Assembly (NCBI RefSeq): GCF_019972155.1
Contig: NZ_BOVL01000022.1
Location: forward strand, 349,239-413,238
Direction: 5' to 3'
Source: Bradyrhizobium sp. RD5-C2
GTDB taxonomy: Bacteria > Pseudomonadota > Alphaproteobacteria > Rhizobiales > Xanthobacteraceae
DNA length: 64,000 nucleotides
The translations under genes and the position numbers were made by a program. Under the pieces are notes generated by a model. The model was given only the letters and a program-made list of their open reading frames with translations, did not search any database and had not been told where the DNA came from. Positions 15,546-24,148 of the stretch are shown here, in pieces (the first letter of the stretch is position 1; each line of letters starts with the position of its first letter).

Positions 15546-17762
15546 ATGCGCGTGGGGCGTGCGATAGCGATGATGCGGCCGAAGAAGATCAAGAAGCCGA
15601 AGCAGGCCAAACTGTCAGGCCCAGGGGGCCGCCGGGTGAGGCCGATGCCGAAGGTGTGCGGCAGTTCGCGCCGCACCGCCGTCGAGATCGGCGAACTGGT
15701 GCGCCAGCGCGCGCAGGCCGATGCCGCGATCGTCGAGGCCCGCAGGTCCAATGCGCGGCTGCGCGAGGCGATCGACATCCTGCCGCAAGGCATCGTGTTC
15801 CTGGACCCCGAGGGCCGCTACACCCTCTGGAACAAGAAATACTCGGAAATCTACAAGCGCAGTTCCGACCTATTCGAGCACGGCGCGCGCCTGGAAGACA
15901 CCATCCGCATCGGCGTCGCGCGCGGCGATTATCCCGAGGCCGCCGGGCGCGAGGAAGAGTGGATCGCCGAGCGGCTCGAGAGGATGTATCAGCCGGGCGA
16001 GCGGCACGAGCAGGTGCTGGCCGATGGCCGCGTGGTGCTGATCGAGGAGCGGCTGACCTCGGATGGCGGCATCGTCGGCCTGCGTGTCGACATCACCGAA
16101 CTGAAGCAGCGCGAGGCGTCGTTCCGCCTGCTGTTCGACGGCAACCCGGTGCCGATGATCCTGTGCGCGCTCGACGGAGAGAAAATTCTCGCGGTCAACG
16201 ATGCCGCGATCGCGCATTACGGCTATGTCCGTGCCGAATTCGAGAGGATGACGATCAAGAGCCTGCAGGCGTTCGATGCCGAGCTGCCCTGGGCCGCAGG
16301 CCGCAGCAGCGACGAGCAAGCGGCGCGGACCTGGAAGCATGTGCGCGCCGACGGCACGCTGATCGACCTTGCGATCTATTCGCGCCAGCTGATGCATGGC
16401 GACCAGCCGGCGATGCTGCTCGCGCTGATGGACATCACCGAACGCAAGCGCGCCGAGGCGCGGCTGGCCTTCATGGCCCAGCACGACAGCCTGACCGGCC
16501 TGCCGAACCGCAATCTGCTGCGCCAGCAGATGGAAGACATGCTGCAGCACACCCGCCGCTCGACCGACAAGGTCGCAGTGCTGATGCTCGGGCTCGACAA
16601 TTTCAAGGCGGTCAATGACACGCTCGGCCACGGCATCGGCGACAAGCTGTTGCGCGGGGTCGCCAAACGCCTGCGCTCGACGCTGCGCGAGGAAGACGCG
16701 CTGGCCCGGCTCAACTCCGACGAATTCACCATCGTGCAGGGCGGCGTGATGCGGCCCGAGGATGCGGTGCTGCTGGCGCGGCGGATCCTGGATGCGATCG
16801 GCGAGCCCTATCTGCTCGATGGCCATTCGGTGGTGGTCGGCGCCAGCATCGGGATCGCGATGTCGCCCGGCGACGGCGAGGATTCCGAAAAGCTCTTGAA
16901 GAGCGCCGACATGGCATTGTCGCGCGCCAAGAGCGAATTCCGCGGCACCTTTTCCTTCTTCGAAGCCGAGATGGATGCGCGGGCGCAGAGCCGCCGCAAG
17001 ATCGAGATCGATCTGCGCGATGCAATCCAGAATGAGGGCCTGCGGCCCTACTACCAGCCGTTGGTCGATCTCACCAGCGGACGCATCACGGGCTTCGAGG
17101 CCTTGGTGCGCTGGCCGCATCCGGAGCGCGGCATGATCTCGCCCGGCGAGTTCATCCCGGTGGCCGAGGAGACCGGCCTGATCAATCCGCTCGGCTCCCT
17201 GATGCTGCATCGCGCCTGCATGGACGCGGCGCAATGGCCCGACGACGTCCGCGTTGCGGTCAATCTGTCGCCGCTGCAATTCCGCACCGGCAATCTGCTG
17301 GCGCTGATCACCGACGCCTTGCGGCAATCCGGCCTGCCGGCGCGGCGGCTCGAGCTCGAGATCACCGAGACGCTGCTGCTCGAGAAGAGCAGCCAGGTGC
17401 TGGCGACGCTGCATGCGCTGCGCGCGCTCGGGGTGCGGATGTCGATGGACGATTTCGGGACCGGCTATTCGAGCCTGAGCTATCTGCGCAGCTTTCCGTT
17501 CGACAAGATCAAGATCGACCAGTCGTTCGTGCGCGACCTCGGCGCGAACCCGGACGCGCAGGCGATCGTGCGTTCGATCGTCAGCCTCGGCGTGGGGCTC
17601 GGCGTCACCATCACCGCCGAGGGTGTCGAGACCGAGGCGGAGCTGAGCTGCCTGCGCGCCGAGGGCTGCCACGAAGGCCAGGGCTTTCTGTTCAGCCGCG
17701 CGCGGCCGAACGCCGAGGTGATCAGCCTGCTGAAGGCGCAGCGCGTGGCCACGGCGGCGTAG
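15546..17762 (+). CDS. PAS-GGDEF-EAL protein, probable c-di-GMP phosphodiesterase
   Basis: A 738-residue cytoplasmic signalling protein. After a short basic N-terminus and a coiled region there are two PAS domains (about residues 70-185 and 190-300, the second ending MDITERKRAEARLAFMAQHDSLTGLPNR). A GGDEF domain (300-470) and an EAL domain (490-735) follow. The cyclase motif is degenerate, Asn390-Ser-Asp-Glu-Phe in place of GGDEF, so diguanylate cyclase activity is doubtful. The phosphodiesterase domain looks intact: Glu518-Ala-Leu, NLSPLQF, DDFGTGYSSLSYLR, KIDQSFV and TAEGVETEAE. The degenerate GGDEF may bind GTP and tune the EAL activity. No membrane segment. The start ATG at 15546 has alternatives about 25 nt further in. 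Confidence 0.93.
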   Translation: MRVGRAIAMMRPKKIKKPKQAKLSGPGGRRVRPMPKVCGSSRRTAVEIGELVRQRAQADAAIVEARRSNARLREAIDILPQGIVFLDPEGRYTLWNKKYSEIYKRSSDLFEHGARLEDTIRIGVARGDYPEAAGREEEWIAERLERMYQPGERHEQVLADGRVVLIEERLTSDGGIVGLRVDITELKQREASFRLLFDGNPVPMILCALDGEKILAVNDAAIAHYGYVRAEFERMTIKSLQAFDAELPWAAGRSSDEQAARTWKHVRADGTLIDLAIYSRQLMHGDQPAMLLALMDITERKRAEARLAFMAQHDSLTGLPNRNLLRQQMEDMLQHTRRSTDKVAVLMLGLDNFKAVNDTLGHGIGDKLLRGVAKRLRSTLREEDALARLNSDEFTIVQGGVMRPEDAVLLARRILDAIGEPYLLDGHSVVVGASIGIAMSPGDGEDSEKLLKSADMALSRAKSEFRGTFSFFEAEMDARAQSRRKIEIDLRDAIQNEGLRPYYQPLVDLTSGRITGFEALVRWPHPERGMISPGEFIPVAEETGLINPLGSLMLHRACMDAAQWPDDVRVAVNLSPLQFRTGNLLALITDALRQSGLPARRLELEITETLLLEKSSQVLATLHALRALGVRMSMDDFGTGYSSLSYLRSFPFDKIKIDQSFVRDLGANPDAQAIVRSIVSLGVGLGVTITAEGVETEAELSCLRAEGCHEGQGFLFSRARPNAEVISLLKAQRVATAA

Positions 17763-17780
17763 CGAAGCCGCCTTCACCGC

Positions 17781-17847
17781 GTCATTGCGAGCCACCCGGT
17801 CGGCGCGAAGCGCCGCCGGATGACAGGCTCCGCGACGCAATCCATCC
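17781..17847. repeat. GTCATTGCGAGC / GCAATCCATC palindromic repeat
   Basis: Starts GTCATTGCGAGC and ends GACGCAATCCATC, with an internal inverted GCGCGAAGCGC. Related units lie at 20641-20679, 46006-46089 and 48449-48554. It follows the PAS/GGDEF/EAL stop by 18 bp. The rest of the 343-bp gap 17763-18105 contains a degenerate AAAAGCAGACATCG/AATGTCCGC element (about 17900-17975) and no gene. Confidence 0.75.
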
Positions 17848-18105
17848 AGGGCGTGTACTCATAAAAGCCGGTACGCGCGAGCGCGGGAATGGCGAGGTCC
17901 TGGTTGCCTCAAAAGCAGACATCGACGATGCGCGAGTGAATGTCCGCAAAGGGCCAAAAGGAGACGTACTGAACCGACGCACGGTTATGCGCGCAACGAT
18001 AAGGAGGCGGTTGCGCAGTTTCCGGTGGTCCGTTCAACTCTCGGTCGAGGCGTGGCAATGTCGCCGGCGAAGGCTCCGGCGGCGGCGCCCGTCGGGGTCC
18101 AAAAT

Positions 18106-18399
18106 CTAGCTGGCGCTTTTTTGAATGGCGGTCGGCAGCGTGTCGGATTTGTGCTTTTTGCAATAGGCGGCAACTTTTTCCGAATTCTTTTGCAAGCGGT
18201 CGTAGTCCAAGACATTATTTTTTGCGGCCGCGCTATAGTAGCCGCTCATGAAATACCTTACGAAATCCTGGTCTGCTGAACCGTATCCTAGCCAATTTCC
18301 ACAAGTGATCTTGTTCATGTCCAGCTTGATCTGAGCCGAGGCCGGCGCTGAGGCCGCGCCTATCAAAATCGCAGAAGCGACAAGAGTCCTGCATCTCAT
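18106..18399 (-). CDS. HdeA/HdeB-like small periplasmic protein (copy 2)
   Basis: A 97-residue secreted protein. The signal peptide (LVASAILIGAASAPASAQ) is followed by a mature domain of about 75 residues, with ITCGNWLGY near the start and VAAYCKKH near the end. The cysteine pair and the spacing to a helical block (FVRYFMSGYYSAAA) match the HdeA acid-stress chaperone family (PF06411). HdeA/B keep periplasmic proteins from aggregating at low pH. GGAGGATCGTT precedes the ATG at 18399. It is 25 bp downstream of a second member of the family on the same strand, so the two are probably co-transcribed duplicates. Confidence 0.82.
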   Translation of the reverse strand: MRCRTLVASAILIGAASAPASAQIKLDMNKITCGNWLGYGSADQDFVRYFMSGYYSAAAKNNVLDYDRLQKNSEKVAAYCKKHKSDTLPTAIQKSAS

Positions 18400-18424
18400 A
18401 ACGATCCTCCAAACTCCCGGGCCG

Positions 18425-18721
18425 TCAATTTTTGCCTACCGATTGTTGCAAGCCATACATAACGCTTTCCGCCGGATGGTATTGGCACCATGCCTTTACG
18501 TTGGCGATATTTTGTTGATGCAAAGCAAGATCCACAAAAGTCCTGCTGTTCTGATAACTGAACCAGCCGCTCATCCAGGCAGAAAATTTATCCGACTGTG
18601 ACTGCGGCATAGCGAGATATTGGCTACATATGATCTTGCCCATATCAATGGTTACCTGCGCATTCGCAACGATTGGAACTATCGAGACAGCAAACGTCAG
18701 ACTGATCAATCTACATCTCAT
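18425..18721 (-). CDS. HdeA/HdeB-like small periplasmic protein (copy 1)
   Basis: A 98-residue protein like its downstream neighbour: signal peptide (LISLTFAVSIVPIVANAQ), then IICSQYLAMP and VKAWCQYHP with the same cysteine spacing, and the WMSGWFSYQNSR helix corresponding to FMSGYYSAAA in copy 2. The two share the overall plan but are diverged, so the duplication is old or they play distinct roles, as HdeA and HdeB do. The frame is open upstream to 18811; ATG 18721 is chosen since it gives MRCRLISLT, parallel to MRCRTLVAS in the other copy. Confidence 0.8.
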   Translation of the reverse strand: MRCRLISLTFAVSIVPIVANAQVTIDMGKIICSQYLAMPQSQSDKFSAWMSGWFSYQNSRTFVDLALHQQNIANVKAWCQYHPAESVMYGLQQSVGKN

Positions 18722-18829
18722 CGGGGTCGTCCTTGATGCTGATCTACCCGGGATCGTGGAGAGGGCCGCGGCCACATGGACGCAAGGAAGTGGAGTCTCG
18801 TGCCCGCTCATGTTGATCTAGGTCAACAG

Positions 18830-18856
18830 AAGTCCGCTTGGGGTCAAAGGCGGCCC
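18830..18856. repeat. Degenerate GTCCGCTT...AAAGGCGGCC element
   Basis: AAGTCCGCTTGGGGTCAAAG followed by GCGGCC. It resembles the ATGTCCGCTT/AAGCGGACAT palindrome at 20569-20597 and the element near 17900-17975. It lies in the 285-bp gap 18722-19006, which has no gene. Confidence 0.45.
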
Positions 18857-19006
18857 ATGGCGATCAAGCCGGGCGGCATCCGCTCTGCCCAAATTAGCTG
18901 ACGTGCTGACGGACGGGTAAAACTTCGGCCTTGGGCCAACACCGGAAGAAGCTTCGCAAGATGTGATCGTCGGACAGTGACTGCAACATCAATCCGCATC
19001 TACGCG

Positions 19007-19663
19007 CTAGTCGCGTGCGGGCACCGGCTTCGGCGTGATGGTCGCTGCCGGAAGTGGCGTGCGAGTCAACTCGGAAGACGCTAACGGCGTGAAATCCGGG
19101 TTCTGGTCGTTGCCGACCCGTATGCCGGAATAGGCAACGAGCCCGTCAGCGGTAGCGACCGCGTCGCCCGAGCGTAACGACCCGTCCATCGCGAGATCGA
19201 TTGACGCAAGACCGGCGGGATTGTGGCCGTTGCAGGTGCAATCGGCGCGCAGCGCCTTCCGATAGGCAAAGGCGTTTTCGCTATCGGCGTATCGTTCGCC
19301 AGTTGCGGCATAGGCTCTGTCGATGCTGGAGCCAAAGAAAACCTTGGTCGGGCTTGCCGGGCAGAAGGCTTGGCACATCTGCGCCGGCGAGGCCGCGCCG
19401 CGCATCAGCGGAAAATATTTGCCGTCGCAACTGCGCACGCAGAAGGCAGGTCCCGCGCTTACGACGACCGGCCGCGGCGGTGGTGATTGCGGATTGTTGT
19501 TGAAAGACGAGGTCTGCTGCTGTTGCTTCTGGCCGCCACCGAAAAAGAAATCAAGCAAGCCTTCAGCGGCACTCATTTCCGGCGCCAGCGCCACGGGGCC
19601 AACGATGGCGACAGCAACAAACATGCGGCGCAGCTTGCGCTGAAAGGACAGTTCGGTATGCAT
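19007..19663 (-). CDS. DUF2865 secreted protein (paralogue A)
   Basis: A 218-residue exported protein of unknown function with an N-terminal hydrophobic signal (FVAVAIVGPVALAPEMSA). The conserved DUF2865 core is CVRSCDGKYFPLMRG, QAFCPASPTKVFFGSSID, RYADSENAFAYRKALR and CTCNG, with five or six cysteines probably in disulfides. A Gln/Asn/Pro-rich linker precedes the core. The C-terminal part DAVATADGLVAYSGIRVG is shared with the second paralogue at 46101-46925. The start ATG 19663 is fixed by GGAGCAAGCG just before it; the same leader and start position occur in the paralogue. Monocistronic, with 277 bp of gene-free DNA upstream. Confidence 0.85.
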   Translation of the reverse strand: MHTELSFQRKLRRMFVAVAIVGPVALAPEMSAAEGLLDFFFGGGQKQQQQTSSFNNNPQSPPPRPVVVSAGPAFCVRSCDGKYFPLMRGAASPAQMCQAFCPASPTKVFFGSSIDRAYAATGERYADSENAFAYRKALRADCTCNGHNPAGLASIDLAMDGSLRSGDAVATADGLVAYSGIRVGNDQNPDFTPLASSELTRTPLPAATITPKPVPARD

Positions 19664-19940
19664 CGCTTGCTCCACCGGACGCAACGAACTCTCTGCACTA
19701 AGTGTGCTCGTGGCAATCGTGGATACGAAACGCGCTCTAAGCTGGGCGAAGGAGGGGAAAGAAATAGGCGAGTGAGCATGGCAAGCGCCACATTTCGGCC
19801 GTTATGGGACGCCGTCGGAGCCGTGGTCCCCCGGAGTTCGCGGCGCATTGAAACCGACCGAATTCCGGTTCGGGTCAAAGCACGACATCAAAGCGCTTCA
19901 CAGACCTATCCGCCTCACCCCGGAAAGCGGATTGAGTTGA

Positions 19941-20321
19941 TCAGGTCACGCAACGGCCGGGCTGCAGGAGCCTTGCGACTTCCGTGAGCGCGCTCACCAT
20001 GGGCTCGCAGGCGACTGTCGGCTTACGGCTCTGATTCCACAGCGGCGTCTTGGTGATGCGGACTTGCGCAAATGGAATACGGATTAGGACCGAGGTATCG
20101 GCTTGATCGTCCAAGCGCAGAGAAACCGTTTTCGTCTGGACTGCGAACGGCTTGGGGGCAGCAAGATGATCTGCCTTGCCGACGCGATTGACGATGTGCC
20201 TTGGCTGTTCAGAGGCCGCCTGCCAGCGGTCTCCGAGGTCGTGACCTGAAGCGAATTGCACGGCGCCGATCGTCAATGCGGTCGCGAGAGCGCCTAAAAA
20301 AGCTTTGCGAATCTGTGACAT
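19941..20321 (-). CDS. Small secreted protein of unknown function
   Basis: A 126-residue product with a probable signal peptide (FLGALATALTIGAVQFASG). The mature part has a strand-rich core (VSLRLDDQADTSVLIRIPFAQV) and two cysteines near the C-terminus (TVACEPMVSA and QPGRCVT), typical of a small disulfide-bonded periplasmic domain. No named family recognised. ATG at 20321. It is separated from the DUF2865 gene by 277 bp. Confidence 0.65.
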   Translation of the reverse strand: MSQIRKAFLGALATALTIGAVQFASGHDLGDRWQAASEQPRHIVNRVGKADHLAAPKPFAVQTKTVSLRLDDQADTSVLIRIPFAQVRITKTPLWNQSRKPTVACEPMVSALTEVARLLQPGRCVT

Positions 20322-20568
20322 GGCCCCGCTCCCCGCCCCACGGCGATCGTTGTTCTTTATGCAGTTCCACTTTGCTCATCGCTTCCAACGCTATTTTTAA
20401 ACGTCCGACTGTTTCAGCATGCCTTCGTGAAGGCCGGAAAATGGTTTCATCCCGGAAGATTTTGTTTCGTCCCCCCCGAACACTGTTCGGTGGCGGCTAC
20501 TTCAGAGCGGCGATCGTTGGCTGAGGTCAGCAACGGGTCACAAGGCGACACCCCGCGGTCTGGACCGC

Positions 20569-20597
20569 ATGTCCGCTTACCCCTCGAAAGCGGACAT
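20569..20597. repeat. Perfect palindrome ATGTCCGCTT / AAGCGGACAT
   Basis: Ten-base arms at 20569-20578 and 20588-20597 with a 9-bp spacer. The element belongs to a degenerate family (see 18830-18856). The 359-bp gap 20322-20680 also holds the odd palindrome CCGAACACTGTTCGG near 20476 and the repeat at 20641-20679; no gene is seen. Confidence 0.6.
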
Positions 20598-20640
20598 CCC
20601 GGAATGATGAATACGCGCCCTAGCCTCACGCGCGGTGAGA

Positions 20641-20679
20641 TGGATTGCTTCGTCGCTCGGCTGCCCGCAATGACGTGGA
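20641..20679. repeat. TGGATTGCTTCGTCGC...GCAATGACG repeat (half unit)
   Basis: Matches one arm of the repeat at 46006-46089 (GTGGATTGCTTCGTCGCT, then CGCAATGACG). It ends 2 bp before the stop of the DUF1801 gene and may contribute to its transcript end. Confidence 0.7.
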
Positions 20680-20680
20680 G

Positions 20681-21136
20681 CTAGGCCCTGCTATCTGTCG
20701 TCTGTTTCTTCAAATGATAGGTCAGCGCCAGCGCCACGCAGTGGCGCAGCGCGGGCTCCGGAAGCTTGGCCGCGACATCGAGCAGGATCGCGCGGTTGCC
20801 GCTGTAGCTGAGCTCGGGATAGAGCTCGCGGAAGGTCTCGACCAGATTGGTCTGGCAGTGGAAGTAGACCGCGACCTGGTCGGTGGCGGGCTTCACCTGA
20901 TCGATCCGGACCGTGCTGCCGCTGCCGGTCTCCGGCGTGAGATAGCTCGGCTGCCCCCATTTGAGCGTCTCTTCCAGCGAGCCGACGCCCCTGGTTGCCT
21001 TCGCGGTCTCAAAGATCAGGCGCCGCAGCGCCAGCAGCTTGGCCTTGACGGGGGCAGGATATGCGTCGAACAGCGCGTCGGTCGATTTTGTAGACGGTCG
21101 TGTCGCCTTGCTGGTCGCTCTTGCCGGCTTGCGCAT
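20681..21136 (-). CDS. DUF1801 (YdhG-like) protein
   Basis: A 151-residue cytoplasmic protein of the DUF1801 superfamily, of unknown biochemical role. After a basic, Ser/Thr/Lys-rich N-terminus come the family blocks: LFDAYPAPVKAKLLALRRLI, EETLKWGQPSYL, VAVYFHCQTNLVETFRELYP and the terminal LALTYH. It lies downstream of the chemoreceptor gene on the same strand after a 70-bp gap that may hold its own promoter. Confidence 0.85.
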   Translation of the reverse strand: MRKPARATSKATRPSTKSTDALFDAYPAPVKAKLLALRRLIFETAKATRGVGSLEETLKWGQPSYLTPETGSGSTVRIDQVKPATDQVAVYFHCQTNLVETFRELYPELSYSGNRAILLDVAAKLPEPALRHCVALALTYHLKKQTTDSRA

Positions 21137-21206
21137 GGTGGGCTCCGCGAGGAGAATGTGTCGCTTCTGTCTACCATAGCGCCTTGAACGTCACATGGCC
21201 CGCCGC

Positions 21207-23174
21207 TCAGGCCGCGTTGCGCAGGCCGGCGAGGAAGGTGTCGACGCTGTGCGACAGCGCGGAGGCGTGATCGCCGAGCTGGCCGGACGTATCCAGCACA
21301 TTGCCGGTGAGGGCCCGGGACTGGCCGGCGGCCTCGCTCGCGCCCGCGATATTGGCGGAGACCTCGACCGTCCCGGAGGACGCCTGCTGCACGCTGCGGG
21401 CGATCTCGCGCGTCGCCGAGTCCTGCTGCTCGACGGCGGCCGCGATCGCGGTCGCGATACCCGAGATCTCGCGGATGGTGCCGCTGATGTCGCCGATCGC
21501 GCTGACGCAATTGCCGGTGGCGGACTGGATCGCGCCGACCTGGCCGGCGATCTCCTCGGTCGCCTTCGCGGTCTGGCTTGCCAGCCCCTTCACCTCGGCG
21601 GCGACCACGGCAAAGCCGCGGCCGGCCTCGCCGGCGCGCGCCGCCTCGATGGTGGCGTTGAGCGCCAGCAGATTGGTCTGGCTGGCGATCGCGCTGATCA
21701 GGCGCAGCACGTCGCCGATCTTCTCGGCGGATGCGGCGAGGCTCGTCACCATCTCGGTGGTCTCCATCGCCTTGGCCACGGCATTGTCGGCGACGCGGCT
21801 GGAATGGGTGACCTGGCGGCCGATCTCGGTGATCGAGGACGCCAGCTCTTCGGTGGCGGCTGCGACCGCATTGACGCTGGCCGACGCCTCCTCGGACGCG
21901 GCGGCGGCCGCCGCGGTGCGTTCGGAGGTGCCGTTGACGCTGGTGGTGATCTCGCCCGCGACGCGCTGCATGGCGCTCGACGATTGCGCGACGGCGGCGA
22001 CCATGCCCTTGACGTCGGATTCGAAGCGGTCGGCCATCTGCCGCTGCAGCGCCTGCTTGTCGGCGGCAGCCTTCACCTTGTCGGCCTCCTGCGCATCGCG
22101 CAGCGAAGAGGTTTCGAGCATGCCGCGGCGGAACACGTCGACGGCCTTGGCCATCGTGCCGAGTTCGTCGCGGCGCTCGCTGCCGGGGATGGTGACGCTG
22201 GTGTCGCCGCTGGACAGGCGGTTCATGACCGCGGTGATCGCGGTGAGCGGCCGTGACAGGCCGCGGCCGAGCAGGAACGCGAGCAACACGGCCGCGGCCA
22301 GGATCGCGACCGTGCCGAGGATCAGATTGCGCTGCGCGCTCGCCGCGGCGGCCTCATAATCGCTGGTGTCCTTGATGATCTCGAGCACGGCGACCGGCTC
22401 GCCGGCATAGTTCTTGATCTGCCCGAGATAGAGCTCCACCGCATGGCCATCGAGCTTGGCGTCGCGCAGCAGGGCTGCGCCGTTCATCACGCCCTTGAGC
22501 TCGTCCTGGGTCGCGACCACATTGTCGCCGAAGGTCGAGGACAGCCGCTTGAAGCTCTGGCCGTCGAAGGAATGCACGGCGAGGTCGATGCCGAAGCGCT
22601 TCTTGGCGCGGTCGACGAACTCCTTGCCGAAGGCGGCGCCGACGTCGACATTGGCCAGCGTCTTGCCGTCATGCATGACCGGGGTCATGCCGAAGATCGA
22701 AAGCGCTTCGCGGCCGGGCTCGACGCCGACGATCGGCTTGCCGGCCCTGATCGATTCCACCACCGTCGTCCGCCGCGTGGAGGCGTCGTCGCCGAACAGT
22801 TTTGGCGCGTGGACCCGGTAGAAGCTCGTCGCCGGCGCCTGCCAGAACGAGATCAGCGGGATGCCTTGCGCCTTCATCTCGGCCCAGGGGGCATTGAGCA
22901 GCTTGCCGAGGCCCTCGCGGTCGCCTTTGGCGATCGCGTCTTCGACCGGCGGCAGGGCGGCGATCACGGCCGAGACCGCCAGCGCGGCGCGGCCTTCGTA
23001 TTCGATCGCTGCAATCACGCTGTCATATTGCAGCTTGAGCTGCTGATCGAGCGCGAGCCGCGTCAGCGTGCGCTGCTGGCTGATGCAGAAGCTGCCGAGG
23101 ATGGCGCAGGCGATTGCAACGGTCAGTGAAATCGCCAGGATCAGGCGGGCGGCAATCGATCGAAGCTTGAACAT
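21207..23174 (-). CDS. Methyl-accepting chemotaxis protein with periplasmic Cache-type sensor
   Basis: A 655-residue transmembrane receptor that couples ligand binding to CheA/CheW. TM1 is at about residues 11-30 and a 250-residue periplasmic Cache-like domain (FYRVHAPKLFGDDAS, then GVEPGREALSIFGMTPVMHDGKTLANVDVG in split blocks) follows. TM2 is at about 288-308, then HAMP (GRGLSRPLTAITAVMNRLSSGD) and the coiled-coil signalling domain. The hairpin tip is recognisable in ASQTNLLALNATIEAARAGE, followed by GRGFAVVA. The periplasmic part resembles the Cache_3 class that often senses organic acids. No CheR-tethering pentapeptide at the C-terminus. No che genes nearby. Confidence 0.95.
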   Translation of the reverse strand: MFKLRSIAARLILAISLTVAIACAILGSFCISQQRTLTRLALDQQLKLQYDSVIAAIEYEGRAALAVSAVIAALPPVEDAIAKGDREGLGKLLNAPWAEMKAQGIPLISFWQAPATSFYRVHAPKLFGDDASTRRTTVVESIRAGKPIVGVEPGREALSIFGMTPVMHDGKTLANVDVGAAFGKEFVDRAKKRFGIDLAVHSFDGQSFKRLSSTFGDNVVATQDELKGVMNGAALLRDAKLDGHAVELYLGQIKNYAGEPVAVLEIIKDTSDYEAAAASAQRNLILGTVAILAAAVLLAFLLGRGLSRPLTAITAVMNRLSSGDTSVTIPGSERRDELGTMAKAVDVFRRGMLETSSLRDAQEADKVKAAADKQALQRQMADRFESDVKGMVAAVAQSSSAMQRVAGEITTSVNGTSERTAAAAAASEEASASVNAVAAATEELASSITEIGRQVTHSSRVADNAVAKAMETTEMVTSLAASAEKIGDVLRLISAIASQTNLLALNATIEAARAGEAGRGFAVVAAEVKGLASQTAKATEEIAGQVGAIQSATGNCVSAIGDISGTIREISGIATAIAAAVEQQDSATREIARSVQQASSGTVEVSANIAGASEAAGQSRALTGNVLDTSGQLGDHASALSHSVDTFLAGLRNAA

Positions 23175-23351
23175 GGTACCAGCGGAACTCCAGGCATTAG
23201 CGCCAGCCGGAAAGTCTCAGAAAAAGCTTAACAACCGGGTGTTGCACCGCCGAAAATTCGTACCGTGACCATTATCGCCGGTGCCTACTTTCGTACCATG
23301 CGGCCAAATCGAGATGAGGTGAGCTGAATCAGTCGGGCCGCAGACTCGTTT

Positions 23352-23430
23352 CCCCTCTCCCGCTTGCGGCGGGTGGGGGCTCTCCACGATGGGAATAGCG
23401 GCGATACCCCCAAACCCGGCTCTCCCCGCT
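23352..23430. repeat. CCCTCTCCCGC-type inverted repeat
   Basis: CCCCTCTCCCGCTTGCGGCG at one end and CGGCTCTCCCCGCT at the other, with GGTGGGGGCTCTCCACG inside. It is a diverged copy of the element at 49303-49400. It lies in the 393-bp gap 23175-23567 between the chemoreceptor and the DUF2867 gene; the rest of the gap shows nothing recognisable. Confidence 0.6.
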
Positions 23431-23567
23431 TGAGACCCCGCGCCAATCGCCGTAAAGTTGAAGACCTGCAGACCAGCGACAAGTTGCGAGCTCAGCGTCG
23501 GGAAACTACTCGCGTCTGAAACTGAGAATGGCTCTTCCGATCGGCCCGTTGAATAGGTGACATCGTC

Positions 23568-24092
23568 ATGAGCATGGGTTTAGACCACAAGCCGCAGGTA
23601 CGCCGGACGACGCCGCCGTCGGAAAGTGTCGTTGCGAGCTGGTACGAGAACGCCAGTTTACTCGACAGCTACAGCATCGACTTGGGTGCATCGGAACAGT
23701 CGAGCATGCGCGAGCTGGCGACGCGGACGCTCGTCAATCCACCCGCGTGGCAAAAGGCGTTGATCGCGCTGCGCGACGCCATGGTGACGCCCTTTGGCAT
23801 CAAAACCTCCGATACGGTCAGGACGACCCCGGACAGCCATGAACGGGTGGACTTCTTCCCGGTGCACTGGGAGGGCAAGGACGAAATTGTGCTCGGTACG
23901 GATGACCGACACCTGGACTTCCGGCTATCTCTGCTCCGACGCCATTCTCCAACAGGCGCGTTGCTCATCGCGACAACCGTTGTGCATACCCACAATGCCC
24001 TGGGCTTCACCTATCTCAACGCGATCAGGCCTTTTCATCACCTCGTGGTCAGGGCCAACCTGGCACGTTGTGCACAAACACAATTGCAGTAG
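23568..24092 (+). CDS. DUF2867-like protein
   Basis: A 174-residue protein without signal or membrane segment. The central and C-terminal blocks (ALIALRDAMVTPFGIK, DFFPV, EIVLGTDDRHLDFRLSLL, TVVHTHNALGFTYLNAIRPFHHLVV) match the DUF2867 pattern, a small domain of unknown function. AGGTGA precedes the ATG at 23568. Single gene, convergent with the flavoprotein at 24149. The composition is slightly less GC-biased than the surroundings. Confidence 0.75.
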   Translation: MSMGLDHKPQVRRTTPPSESVVASWYENASLLDSYSIDLGASEQSSMRELATRTLVNPPAWQKALIALRDAMVTPFGIKTSDTVRTTPDSHERVDFFPVHWEGKDEIVLGTDDRHLDFRLSLLRRHSPTGALLIATTVVHTHNALGFTYLNAIRPFHHLVVRANLARCAQTQLQ

Positions 24093-24148
24093 AGCTGCAT
24101 GGCGGATTGATGAGTGCCCGCCCTGGTTCAATCTGACTTCATCATGCT

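Noticed and set aside
17782..18163. Short minus-strand open frames (60-84 codons) near the palindromic repeats
   Set aside because: They translate repeat DNA (phrases such as SFWPFADIHSR) and lack ribosome sites; they are typical spurious calls in Bradyrhizobium.
20476..20490. CCGAACACTGTTCGG as a LexA operator
   Set aside because: The half-sites GAAC/GTTC are 3 bp apart, not the 7 bp expected for alphaproteobacterial LexA (GTTC-N7-GTTC or GAAC-N7-GTTC), and no SOS gene is adjacent.
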